Assembly (NCBI GenBank): GCA_021325235.1
Contig: JAJPHN010000031.1
Coordinates: 1 to 64,000, forward strand
DNA from: Terriglobia bacterium
GTDB lineage: Bacteria; Acidobacteriota; Terriglobia; Bryobacterales; Bryobacteraceae
Length of the DNA: 64,000 bases
Reading direction: 5' to 3'
Shown here: positions 1 to 7,487 of the stretch, piece by piece
Position numbering within the stretch: the first letter of the stretch is position 1
Layout: every line of letters begins with the position of its first letter
The notes under the pieces: generated by a model
What the model was told of the DNA's origin: nothing
What the model saw: the letters and a program-made list of their open reading frames with translations, nothing else
The model's database searches: none
Program-made: the position numbers and the translations under genes

Positions 1-57
1 AATCACCAGATGCTGTGGTGTTTTGGCTACTATCTCGGAATCCGGAAGGGCGATGCC

Positions 58-146
58 TGGTGCCCGGGGCGGGACTTGAACCCGCACTCGCCTTGCGGCG
101 AAAAGGATTTTAAGTCCTTTGCGTCTGCCGATTTCGCCACCCGGGC
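58..146 (-). tRNA. tRNA-Leu (UAA), CCA encoded
   Basis: Read on the minus strand, this stretch folds as a class II tRNA. The 5' GCCCGGG pairs with CCCGGGC, followed by discriminator A and an encoded CCA at 58-60. The anticodon stem AAGGA/TCCTT holds the loop CTTAAAA, so the anticodon is UAA (Leu). A long variable arm (cgccgcaaggcg) and a T arm with TTCAA are present. The long variable arm agrees with leucine identity. Confidence 0.95.
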
Positions 147-277
147 GCTTCTCGTTCATCATAGTCGACGCGGGTGCGGAGGGGCGTTTGCATCGCTGAA
201 ACCACGTCTGCACGGCCCGTTCACGCACTTTGATGCAAAAAAACCCTGCAAAAACGGCACTTTTTGACGTTTTCCGC

Positions 278-306
278 TTTACAACACGCGCCGGTCCGCG
301 TATCAT
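278..306 (+). promoter_or_regulatory. Sigma70-type promoter for the HU gene
   Basis: TTTACA at 278-283 and TATCAT at 301-306 are separated by exactly 17 nt. They lie about 95 nt upstream of the HU-like start codon, leaving a leader of roughly 85-90 nt. This is a sequence-only prediction. A nearby TTGACG at 264-269 has no correctly spaced -10. Confidence 0.55.
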
Positions 307-401
307 CGAGGTGACAACGAGGAGCCGGAACATTTTCTAATCGTTTTGTTTGATGAAATCGATCCGGATCCATCGCAGCAACAACCACTGGGAGAATTGA
401 A

Positions 402-713
402 ATGCCTACTGAAGCAAAACGAATGACTCAAACCGCGATCATCCGTGAACTCGCGGAGACTACCGGCGTCAACAATCGGGTCGCCAAGCACTTCGTCGAA
501 TCGCTGGCCGAACTGGCGGTGCGTGAGACCAAAAAGAACGGCGTGTTTGTGTTGCCGGGCATCGGCCGGCTGGTACGCGCCGAGCGCAAGGCTCGCATTG
601 GACGCAACCCTGCGACCGGCGAATCGATCAAGATTCCGGCTAAGAAAGTGGTCAAGTTCCGCGTCGCGAAATCGGTGAAAGATTCGATCGTGCCGCCGAA
701 GAAAACCAAGTAA
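402..713 (+). CDS. HU/IHF-family DNA-binding protein
   Basis: The product is a 103-residue nucleoid-associated protein of the HU/IHF fold, which binds and bends DNA as a dimer. The sequence shows the N-terminal helical dimerisation part (about residues 8-50) and the beta-arm signature region around GRNPATGESIKIPAKK, where the Asn-Pro tip of the DNA-intercalating arm sits. The C-terminus is lysine-rich (PPKKTK), a modest tail beyond the usual ~90 residues. The ATG at 402 follows a GGGAG purine run at 392-396, and a later ATG at 423 is possible. It is monocistronic, with its own promoter at 278-306 and a terminator-like hairpin at 731-757. Whether it is HU or a diverged IHF-like paralogue cannot be told from one copy. 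Confidence 0.92.
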   Translation: MPTEAKRMTQTAIIRELAETTGVNNRVAKHFVESLAELAVRETKKNGVFVLPGIGRLVRAERKARIGRNPATGESIKIPAKKVVKFRVAKSVKDSIVPPKKTK

Positions 714-730
714 GCAGTGCTGTTCCGCGC

Positions 731-771
731 GGCTCGGTTGGCGCTGGCGGCCGAGCCGTTCAGGATTTTTT
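731..771 (+). terminator. Rho-independent terminator after the HU gene
   Basis: GGCTCGG (731-737) pairs perfectly with CCGAGCC (751-757) across a 13-nt loop, and a run of six T follows at 766-771. It lies between the HU stop and the convergent tatA stop, so it mainly serves the HU transcript. Confidence 0.6.
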
Positions 772-933
772 GGAGTCGTCCTTCGAATCTTCTTCGCTCT
801 TCACCGAGCTTTTGAAGTTCCGAATTCCCTCGCCTAAGCCCTTCGCCAGCTCCGGAATTTTTTTGCCGCCGAAAAGCAGAACAAAGACGACGATGATTAC
901 TACGAGTTCTGTGGGGCCAATCGATCGGAACAT
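760..933 (-). CDS. tatA: Twin-arginine translocase subunit TatA/TatE
   Basis: This 57-residue protein is a TatA-family pore subunit of the twin-arginine translocase in the cytoplasmic membrane. Residues 8-22 form the single membrane helix with the characteristic short acidic N-terminus (GPTEL). The [17 protein letters not shown] motif follows and starts the amphipathic helix, then a charged Lys/Asp/Glu/Ser tail. The ORF is open far upstream, but the family start is the ATG at 931-933 (MFRSIGP). No tatB or tatC is in the window. At least one probable Tat substrate is present (the exported isomerase-like protein at 20188-21156, with TRR near its N-terminus). Confidence 0.93.
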   Translation of the reverse strand: MFRSIGPTELVVIIVVFVLLFGGKKIPELAKGLGEGIRNFKSSVKSEEDSKDDSKKS

Positions 934-1040
934 CTTGGGTGGGTATCCGCTTCCAATTGTAGAACGGAAAGCCGTTGGCGGGACGCCGGACTTACGCCTC
1001 CCGGCTCTGATTCGAGCGAATCGAGAATAAGCTCGGGACG

Positions 1041-1763
1041 CTAGCGTTGGAAGGCGGCTCCGACGAATCGGAACAACAGGCTGACGATCACCAGCGGGAG
1101 CACCACCGCGAAGGCTTTCCCTTTGCTCACTTTGAAGGCCGCTGCAAAGATGAGCACCATCATGACAATCCACCAGATCTCGAAGACGGAAAAGTAACCG
1201 AGAAAGGCGGCCAGAAACTTGTTCGATCCCGCCGGCAGAAAAATGTCGAGGCCGAGCGCAGGATGCAGTTCAGCCTGCGTGCTGATGTCGCCCTTGGCTT
1301 TCAGGATCACGACGCCTGCAATCGAGGAAAGCGCCTGGATCAGGCTGCAACCGGTGACCAGATTGAACAGCTGGCGGAAGCCGGTCTTGACGGTCATGAC
1401 GGCGCTCGAGCCGAGCAGAATGGCCGCCTGTATGGCGAACAGGATAGCGGCCCAGACAGGCGCAAGATACATGCTCACCTTCATGATGGTGAGGCCGATC
1501 GACATGCCGCGCTGATATTGCTCAGGAGTGGTGTTGGGTGGTAACGGAGCAATCTCCATAACGTGCTGGGCGATCGGCATGATGATGAAGCTCGCCACCA
1601 GCGCGATGATAGAAAAGACGATCAGCGGCCCGATCCAGAACCATTTGCTATGCACGCGGCGCGCAGCACCGGGAGGATCGAGAAAGAAGCTGCCCATGCC
1701 GGCCAGATCACTGGCGAAATTCTCACCCGAGCTGGCGGGCAGTTCAGGCGCAAGAGTTCCCAT
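1041..1763 (-). CDS. Yip1-domain integral membrane protein
   Basis: The 240-residue product resembles the YIP1 family of polytopic bacterial membrane proteins, whose function in bacteria is not established. It has a soluble N-terminus with [12 protein letters not shown], matching the short segment that usually precedes the first Yip1 helix. About five hydrophobic segments follow, near residues 45-65, 90-120, 130-152, 185-205 and 215-235. A purine-rich AAGGAGA lies about 14 nt upstream of the ATG at 1761-1763. The gene stands alone, convergent with nothing close and divergent from the copper-binding protein gene. Confidence 0.75.
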   Translation of the reverse strand: MGTLAPELPASSGENFASDLAGMGSFFLDPPGAARRVHSKWFWIGPLIVFSIIALVASFIIMPIAQHVMEIAPLPPNTTPEQYQRGMSIGLTIMKVSMYLAPVWAAILFAIQAAILLGSSAVMTVKTGFRQLFNLVTGCSLIQALSSIAGVVILKAKGDISTQAELHPALGLDIFLPAGSNKFLAAFLGYFSVFEIWWIVMMVLIFAAAFKVSKGKAFAVVLPLVIVSLLFRFVGAAFQR

Positions 1764-1841
1764 GAGGATACGGTCTCCTTTTGTACAGGCTTGCTCGCAG
1801 CATTATATCGATTTTGCGGTCCGGTACGCTGAGGGATAAGC

Positions 1842-2147
1842 GTGAAAACTTTCGCCGTTGCTTTCAGTCTGCTTCTGGTTATGGCTTGCAGCCGCCACAG
1901 TGCGCCGACCGGCCCGGTACGGCACTACGCACTCACCGGCAAAATTGTGGCGCTCGACGAAAAGCACCAGACCGCGACCATCGATGCCGCCGCGATTCCG
2001 AATTACATGGAGGCGATGACGATGGATTACCCGATCGAGTCGAAGGACGATTTTCGCGCGCTCAAAGTGGGTGAAAACATAACCGGCACGCTGGATGTAG
2101 CAAGCGATGAGACCTACACGCTGACCCACATCAAGCCGGCACCGTAA
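1842..2147 (+). CDS. Small secreted copper-binding (CusF-type) lipoprotein
   Basis: A 101-residue protein with an N-terminal lipoprotein signal (hydrophobic stretch to LLLVMAC, Cys16), then a small beta-barrel like the copper-binding domain found in CusF and SCO-associated proteins. The family pattern is visible in TGKIVALDEKHQTATIDAAA, in the metal-binding region NYMEAMTMDYPI with paired methionines, and in the closing ITGTLDV segment. It would act in the periplasm or outer membrane, binding Cu(I). The start is the GTG at 1842 with GAGGG about 6 nt upstream. No copper pump or SCO gene is adjacent, so its partner is not visible here. Confidence 0.8.
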   Translation: MKTFAVAFSLLLVMACSRHSAPTGPVRHYALTGKIVALDEKHQTATIDAAAIPNYMEAMTMDYPIESKDDFRALKVGENITGTLDVASDETYTLTHIKPAP

Positions 2148-2162
2148 GCGAGGCGCCCGGCA

Positions 2163-2744
2163 TCAGGTCGCGGCGGCGAGGTTACCGGCCAAGCCCAGCT
2201 CAGCGGCGCGGGCGCGCATGGCTTCGATACAGAACGCAATATGCTCGTCGAGCGGCACGCCCAACTCTGCCGCGCCGTTGAGAATGTCGTCACGATTCAC
2301 GTTGCGCGCGAACGCTTTGTCTTTGAGCTTGCGCTTGACGGAGCCGACATCCACCTCCGCGATGCTCTTGCCGGGCTTCACATACGAGCAGGCGGTTAGA
2401 AATCCGGCCAGCTCGTCGCAGGCGAACAGGGTCTTCTCCAGGAGCGATTCGCGCGGCACGCCGCTGTAATTGGCGTGGGAGAGAATCGCGCGGCGGATCT
2501 GGTCGCTGACGCCGCGCTCCTTGAGAATCGGCTCGCCTTTCATCGGGTGATCGGGTGCGTTCGGATGAATTTCCCAATCGAAATCGTGCAGCAGCGCGGT
2601 GGTCGCCCAGAGGTCTTCGTCTTCACCGAAGCGTCGCGCGTAGGCGACCATGCAGGCTTCGACCGCGAGCATGTGGCGGCGCAGGCTCTCGTTCTGGACG
2701 AATTCGCAGACGATGTTCCATGCTTCCGAGCGAGTCACGCGCAT
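2163..2744 (-). CDS. HD-domain metal-dependent phosphohydrolase-like protein
   Basis: This 193-residue protein belongs to the small HD-domain hydrolases often annotated as HDIG-type. The metal motif is visible as RRHMLAVEACM (His), ALLHDFDWE (the HD pair) and later ILSHANYSG (His). The substrate is unknown. Its ATG (2742-2744) overlaps the TGA of the cyclophilin gene by one base (TGATG), so the two are probably translationally coupled. The reading frame stays open into the cyclophilin gene, but that N-terminal extension is out-of-frame shadow. Confidence 0.82.
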   Translation of the reverse strand: MRVTRSEAWNIVCEFVQNESLRRHMLAVEACMVAYARRFGEDEDLWATTALLHDFDWEIHPNAPDHPMKGEPILKERGVSDQIRRAILSHANYSGVPRESLLEKTLFACDELAGFLTACSYVKPGKSIAEVDVGSVKRKLKDKAFARNVNRDDILNGAAELGVPLDEHIAFCIEAMRARAAELGLAGNLAAAT

Positions 2745-3226
2745 CAGGCCTCTTCGATTTTTACGGACTTGAGCGTGTCGCCCTGCCGGATGGCGTTGAC
2801 CACATCCTGACCGGAGCGCACCTGGCCGAAGACGGTGTGCTTGCCGTCGAGCCACTCGGTTACGACGTGGGTGATGAAGAACTGGCTGCCGTTGGTGTTG
2901 GGTCCGGCATTCGCCATGGAGAGCGATCCGACTTTATGCTTATGCGGATTGCCCTTGGTTTCGTCCTCGAAGCGATAGCCGGGACCGCCGCGGCCGGTAC
3001 CGGTGGGATCGCCGCCCTGGACCATGAAATCGGAGATGACGCGGTGGAAGACGGTTCCGTCGTAAAAGCCCTCGCGCGCCAGAAACACAAAATTGTTGAC
3101 AGTCTTCGGCGCATCTTTGGCGAACAGATCGGCCACGATGGACCCTTTGGAAGTGTCGAGAGTGGCGGTGTAGCTTTTGGCGGGGTCGATGGTCATCGGC
3201 GGAGGGGCGGAATATTGTTTGCTCAT
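2744..3226 (-). CDS. Cyclophilin-type peptidyl-prolyl cis-trans isomerase
   Basis: A 160-residue single-domain cyclophilin with no signal peptide, so probably cytoplasmic. The active-site signatures are intact: [15 protein letters not shown] with the catalytic Arg, GSQFFI, and the Trp-containing [10 protein letters not shown] loop associated with cyclosporin binding. The gene starts at an ATG with TACACT 9 nt upstream and no Shine-Dalgarno sequence, and it leads a two-gene unit with the HD protein. Confidence 0.95.
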   Translation of the reverse strand: MSKQYSAPPPMTIDPAKSYTATLDTSKGSIVADLFAKDAPKTVNNFVFLAREGFYDGTVFHRVISDFMVQGGDPTGTGRGGPGYRFEDETKGNPHKHKVGSLSMANAGPNTNGSQFFITHVVTEWLDGKHTVFGQVRSGQDVVNAIRQGDTLKSVKIEEA

Positions 3227-3352
3227 GCTTGTCCCAGTGTAGGAGAGCGATAAAGACGATAATATTGGGAACCAGCTGCGATTCCGCGGCTTCTAAGAAT
3301 GCAGCTTCGAATTTTTCGACGCTTCGCCGCGCTCGAAGGCGCGGAATTAACT

Positions 3353-4990
3353 ATGCCGTTCCGCATTGCCGCCGTCTTGCTTGCCGGGACCGGGATCTTG
3401 TTCGGACAAATTGCATATCCCTCAAACATCCCGCTTGTGCCGGCGCAGACGAACACCAATCTGCAGCCGAACGCCAACATTAAACGCTACACGGTTTCGG
3501 GCACGGTTTACAACACGCTGACGAGCGAACCGATTGCGCGCGCGCTGGTGCATCTGAACGGCACGGAGCAGCATGTCGCGTTTACGGGGCAGGACGGCCG
3601 ATTCGAAATTCAGAATGTGCCGGAGGGCCAGGTGTGGATCACGGCTCAGCGGCCGGGCTATTTCGCGCCGAACGATAACCGGGGCGGCAGCCGCTTCCAG
3701 GTCGGCTCGAGCTCGAACGATTTCCGCGTTCCGCTTACGCCCGAGTCGAAAATTACGGGCAAAGTGCTTGACAGCCAAGGTGAGCCGGTGGAAGGCATTC
3801 AGGTACAGGTGTTCGGCGCGCAGATTATCGACGGCCACAAGCAATGGATGCCGCGCGAGGGGAGCTCCACGGACGACGACGGCGAATACCGGCTGGAAGG
3901 GCAGATGCCCGGTGCGGTAATCGTCTGCACGGGCACACGGCCCCGAATGTACACGCGAGAGAGCAGGGAGACATATCCGCCGCGCTGTTATCCGAACGCG
4001 CCGGATGTAGAGTCGGCGCAGGCGATTCAGGTTGCTCCCGGCCAGCCGGCGCAGGCCGATTTCACGGTTGATCCGGTGCGTGCTTACCGGATCAGCGGCA
4101 CGGTAGCAGGCGTAAACGGAAACGTGGGCGGCTGGCTCGAGGGGCCGAGCGGATTGCCGGGAATGGGTGTGATGATCAATCCGCGCACGCATCATTTCGA
4201 CCTGGGACCGGTTCCGAACGGGACTTGGAAAATTCACTTTCAGGAAATGGAAGGGCGCGGTAACGCGCTGCAGACGGAGGAAGAGGTCACGGTAAATGGC
4301 GCGGATGTGACGAATCTGCAGGTTGTCTTATCGCCGGGTGTGGATGTGCCGGTGGAATTTGTTCAGCCGGCAGCAGCGACGAGCGAGCAGGCGAGTGCGG
4401 GCGCTGCTATGGTAAACGGGCCAAACGCGGGGCTGCCGGTGGTTCGCCTGCATCGTCCGGGGGAGAACGTATTTTTCGGTAATGTGCCGATGGCGGTACC
4501 CGATCCGAACAATCCGCCGGGAGCTCCGCCGCGGCAGATCTTCAAGAATGTTTCGCCGGGCACGTATAAAGTTTCGGTGCAAACCGTCGGCGGCTGCGTT
4601 GCGTCGGTGGCAAGCGGCGGAGTCGATCTGCTGGAACAGCCGCTTACCATTGCCGCGGGTTCCAGTCCGCAGCCGATTATCGTCACCCAGCGCAGCGACT
4701 GCGGTTCGCTCGAGGTTACGGTGCACAGCGATCATCCCGAGGACCAGGCCACGCTGTTGCTGGTGCCGGAAACGCCGGGCCTCGAGGCGAGCACGATGGG
4801 CATTGCGGGCGGCACGTTCACATTTCAGCAGCTGACGCCGGGGACGTATCACGTGTATGCGGTCTCGGATGCGAGCGATCTTGAATATTCGAACCCGGAC
4901 GCCATGCGCGATATTTCGGGGCAGACGGTTACCATCGATCCGAGCCAGAAGGCGACGGTGAATCTTACGGTGGTCGAGCGGAAGAAATGA
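3353..4990 (+). CDS. Secreted carboxypeptidase-regulatory-like domain protein A
   Basis: A 545-residue exported protein built mostly of beta-sandwich modules. The signal peptide is MPFRIAAVLLAGTGILFGQ. Two clear carboxypeptidase-regulatory-like repeats follow: YTVSGTVYNTLTSEPIARAL... ending in GRFEIQNVPEG, and KITGKVLDSQGEPVEGIQVQ... ending in GEYRLEGQMPG. Further Ig-like strands run to the C-terminus. Such modules are non-catalytic and common in acidobacterial surface proteins; the ligand is unknown. The frame opens at 3299, but that start would give an atypically long signal-peptide n-region, so I chose 3353. It overlaps the next gene by ATGA. Confidence 0.78.
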   Translation: MPFRIAAVLLAGTGILFGQIAYPSNIPLVPAQTNTNLQPNANIKRYTVSGTVYNTLTSEPIARALVHLNGTEQHVAFTGQDGRFEIQNVPEGQVWITAQRPGYFAPNDNRGGSRFQVGSSSNDFRVPLTPESKITGKVLDSQGEPVEGIQVQVFGAQIIDGHKQWMPREGSSTDDDGEYRLEGQMPGAVIVCTGTRPRMYTRESRETYPPRCYPNAPDVESAQAIQVAPGQPAQADFTVDPVRAYRISGTVAGVNGNVGGWLEGPSGLPGMGVMINPRTHHFDLGPVPNGTWKIHFQEMEGRGNALQTEEEVTVNGADVTNLQVVLSPGVDVPVEFVQPAAATSEQASAGAAMVNGPNAGLPVVRLHRPGENVFFGNVPMAVPDPNNPPGAPPRQIFKNVSPGTYKVSVQTVGGCVASVASGGVDLLEQPLTIAAGSSPQPIIVTQRSDCGSLEVTVHSDHPEDQATLLLVPETPGLEASTMGIAGGTFTFQQLTPGTYHVYAVSDASDLEYSNPDAMRDISGQTVTIDPSQKATVNLTVVERKK

Positions 4991-6627
4991 ACCTGTGGTG
5001 GATGGGCGCGGCTGTTGCTGCCATGCTGGCGGCTGCTCCCGTGCCATCGCCTGCGCCGAAGTACACGATCAGCGGAGTGGTGGTGAATGAGCACACGAAT
5101 CAGCCGATCCGGCGCGCGCTGGTCACCATAATGGAGAACGATCACCCGGACCGGACGGCTGCACTTTATACAGCGGCGGACGGGCGCTTTACTTTCACCG
5201 ATGTGCCGGCCGGAAAATTCACCATGCAGGCAGCGGTGCATGGCGTGGAACGGCTGCTCGATCAGGATGAGGGATTCTCGACCGGCATCGTCACAGGTCC
5301 GGGACTCGATTCCGAGCACGTCGTGTTCCGCTTTCCGGCGATGGCGAGCATCGGGCTGAAGATTCAGGATGATCAGGGCGAGCCGGTTCCCAATGCGCAG
5401 GTTTTTGTATTCGGCGAGCGCGTGAACAACGGCTGGCAGCAGATGAACTTCATCGAACAGAGCACGAGCGATAACGAAGGTGAGACGCGGCTGGCGCATC
5501 TCGAGCCGGGTACGCGTTATTACCTGGCGGTATCGGCGCGGCCCTGGTATGCGCAGGATCGAACCGGCATGCCGAATGCGGACCAGGCGGAACTGGCGTC
5601 GCTCGATGTGGCGTACCCGCTCACGTATTATCCGAATACGCAGTCGGCGGAGGCAGCCGCTCCGATCACGCTCGGTCCGGGCGAAAGAGCGACGCTGCAG
5701 ATGACCTTACACGCGGTGCCGGCGGTGAAGATCTCAATCGATGGCCTGCCGGGTACAGCAGAAGATCAGCCGGAGCGGCGGCACATGGTGCGCTCGTTTG
5801 TGGAAGCGGTGGGTCCCGGGGGCTTGCGGTTCATGGTGAACACTTTTGGTTACCAGGCGGGGGATGGCGATTTCGAGATACACGGCCTGGCGCCGGGAAG
5901 CTACCTGGTCTCTCTCTCTCGCTTCGGGATGCGCGGAGGCATGCCGCAAGCGCTCGGTACGGCGCGGGTGAATGCTTCCGGAGACACGCGCATCAGCGTG
6001 AACGATCTGCCGAAGACGAGCGTGAGTGGCAAGCTGACGATAGAAGGCGGCGGGACGCCAAACGGGCTGGCGGTCTGGCTCACGGAACCGGCAACGGGGA
6101 GTACGGCGATGTGCCGCGCCGCGCACGATGGTGCTTTCGATTGCCGGGAAGGACGCGGCTTCGGCGCAGTGGTCGAGCCGGCGCGATACCAGATCCGGTT
6201 GGCCAATACGAATGAGTATTATGTCAAATCGGTAAGCGTGCAGGGCGCGCGCTATGCCGGCCAACTGCTCGACGTGCGCGAAGGGGCTTCGATCACGCTG
6301 GCTGTGGTAGCGGCCAAAGGCGTGGGCAAGCTCGACGGTATTGCGCTGCGCGATGGCAAGCCGGTACCGGGCGCGATGGTGTTATTGGTGCCGCGCGATG
6401 ACAGCAGCGGGGTGGATGTGCCGCGCGATCAGAGCGACAGCGACGGAACGTTTACGCTGCCGAACGTGCATCCGGGGCATTATTATTTGCTGGCGATTGA
6501 TCATGGGCATAACCTGGCGTACCGCAATCCGCGCGTGCTGGCGCCGTATCTGGCGAATGCGCAGAAGCTGGATGTTCCGCTGCTGGGTGCGCAGCGGGTG
6601 AGCGTGAACGTGCAGCCGCGGCAGTGA
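4987..6627 (+). CDS. Secreted carboxypeptidase-regulatory-like domain protein B
   Basis: A 546-residue paralogue of the preceding protein, with nearly the same length and module order. It has a signal peptide (residues 1-23), a first module YTISGVVVNEHTNQPIRRAL closing in GRFTFTDVPAGK, and a second around DDQGEPVPNAQVFVFG. A last module closes with DGTFTLPNVHPGHYYLL. The ATG at 4987 overlaps the stop of protein A (ATGA), indicating co-translation of the pair. A tandem duplication followed by divergence is the simplest origin. No catalytic motif is visible. Confidence 0.78.
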   Translation: MNLWWMGAAVAAMLAAAPVPSPAPKYTISGVVVNEHTNQPIRRALVTIMENDHPDRTAALYTAADGRFTFTDVPAGKFTMQAAVHGVERLLDQDEGFSTGIVTGPGLDSEHVVFRFPAMASIGLKIQDDQGEPVPNAQVFVFGERVNNGWQQMNFIEQSTSDNEGETRLAHLEPGTRYYLAVSARPWYAQDRTGMPNADQAELASLDVAYPLTYYPNTQSAEAAAPITLGPGERATLQMTLHAVPAVKISIDGLPGTAEDQPERRHMVRSFVEAVGPGGLRFMVNTFGYQAGDGDFEIHGLAPGSYLVSLSRFGMRGGMPQALGTARVNASGDTRISVNDLPKTSVSGKLTIEGGGTPNGLAVWLTEPATGSTAMCRAAHDGAFDCREGRGFGAVVEPARYQIRLANTNEYYVKSVSVQGARYAGQLLDVREGASITLAVVAAKGVGKLDGIALRDGKPVPGAMVLLVPRDDSSGVDVPRDQSDSDGTFTLPNVHPGHYYLLAIDHGHNLAYRNPRVLAPYLANAQKLDVPLLGAQRVSVNVQPRQ

Positions 6628-6630
6628 GGG

Positions 6631-7002
6631 TCATGTTGATAGAGGTAGCTTACGAACGCGCAAGCGACCATTCCGGAACACCGCAATGCAACCCGCTCTC
6701 AGCGATTCCTGCAAATTAACCAGGGCCGGAATGAGTACACGTGCATAGTCTCCGGCAGTAACCAGCGACGGCTCGCGGAAGAGTACAAATGAAGCGAGGG
6801 CGAGATGGGGGCCTGCGAGCAAACTGCCGAAATGGGTATCAGCCGAGACGATAATTCGGCGCTCATCAACGGCACGATTGAGAATTGTTTCATCGCTGGC
6901 AGCCTGCATCGAATAGGCTCGCACGTGAACCGCATCGTAGCCAGCTTGACAAAGAAGAGTAGCCAGGGCTGGCGGCAGCGCGTTATCAATAAGAAATTTC
7001 AA
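6631..7002 (-). CDS. DUF5615 PIN-like toxin of a DUF433/DUF5615 pair
   Basis: The 123-residue product fits the DUF5615 PIN-like family, which usually sits next to DUF433 genes as a predicted toxin with an RNase-type fold. The opening KFLIDNALPPALATLL carries the first acidic residue, ASDETILNRAVDERRIIVSAD the middle acidic cluster, and DTHFG the next motif. I set the start at the TTG at 7000-7002, which overlaps the TGA of the DUF433 gene (TTGA) and places the protein exactly at the usual family N-terminus. The open frame continues to 7062 but only as out-of-frame DUF433 sequence. Nuclease activity is inferred from the family. Confidence 0.8.
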   Translation of the reverse strand: MKFLIDNALPPALATLLCQAGYDAVHVRAYSMQAASDETILNRAVDERRIIVSADTHFGSLLAGPHLALASFVLFREPSLVTAGDYARVLIPALVNLQESLRAGCIAVFRNGRLRVRKLPLST

Positions 7003-7232
7003 GCGGAGGCGGGTAGGGGCAGTTCGCCTTCCAGGAGAGTTGCCGCGGCGTAGCGCAGGCACTGGCGTATGTCTTCTGGTTCGAGATCCGGGTAATTCTG
7101 CAGGATCTGAGGTTCAGACAATCCGCTTGCCATCATCCGGAGCACGGTAGCTACCGGAATCCGGAGTCCGCGCACGCAGGGAACTCCGCCCATCTTGGCC
7201 GGATCGATCGTAATGCGATTGAATTGGTCCAT
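6999..7232 (-). CDS. DUF433 antitoxin-like protein
   Basis: A 77-residue DUF433 protein, a family of small helix-turn-helix-like proteins found beside DUF5615. The hallmark is visible: ITIDPAKMGGVPCVRGLRI, then the PVATVLRMMASGLSEPQILQ helix-turn-helix and a Tyr-Pro-Asp-Leu element. A purine run AAAGGG lies about 7 nt before the chosen ATG (7230-7232); an in-frame ATG 18 nt upstream is the alternative. It probably represses its own operon and neutralises the downstream partner, as inferred from the family. Confidence 0.82.
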   Translation of the reverse strand: MDQFNRITIDPAKMGGVPCVRGLRIPVATVLRMMASGLSEPQILQNYPDLEPEDIRQCLRYAAATLLEGELPLPASA

Positions 7233-7487
7233 CGCTCGCCCTTTTTTCATGATATTCCGCAGCGTGTGTTTTGAGACTGCGTAAGAGACGTGGGCGCGGG
7301 GCTCATCGGCTACACTAGGAGCTTTGAGTTTCAGTTTTGGGGTGTTCTTTCCGGCGCCAGGTTGCCAATAGGTTTGCCAGGTTTCTGCCTCGGTTGAAAC
7401 CGGCATCCGGCACCGAACGTCAGGGGATTGTCTTCCCGGCATGAATGGGACTCGCTCCATCGGCAACGAAAGGATTCGCTCGTAGAC

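Noticed and set aside
264-286. TTGACG plus TACAAC as the HU promoter
   Set aside because: The spacer is only about 10-11 nt; the TTTACA/TATCAT pair at 278-306 with 17 nt is better.
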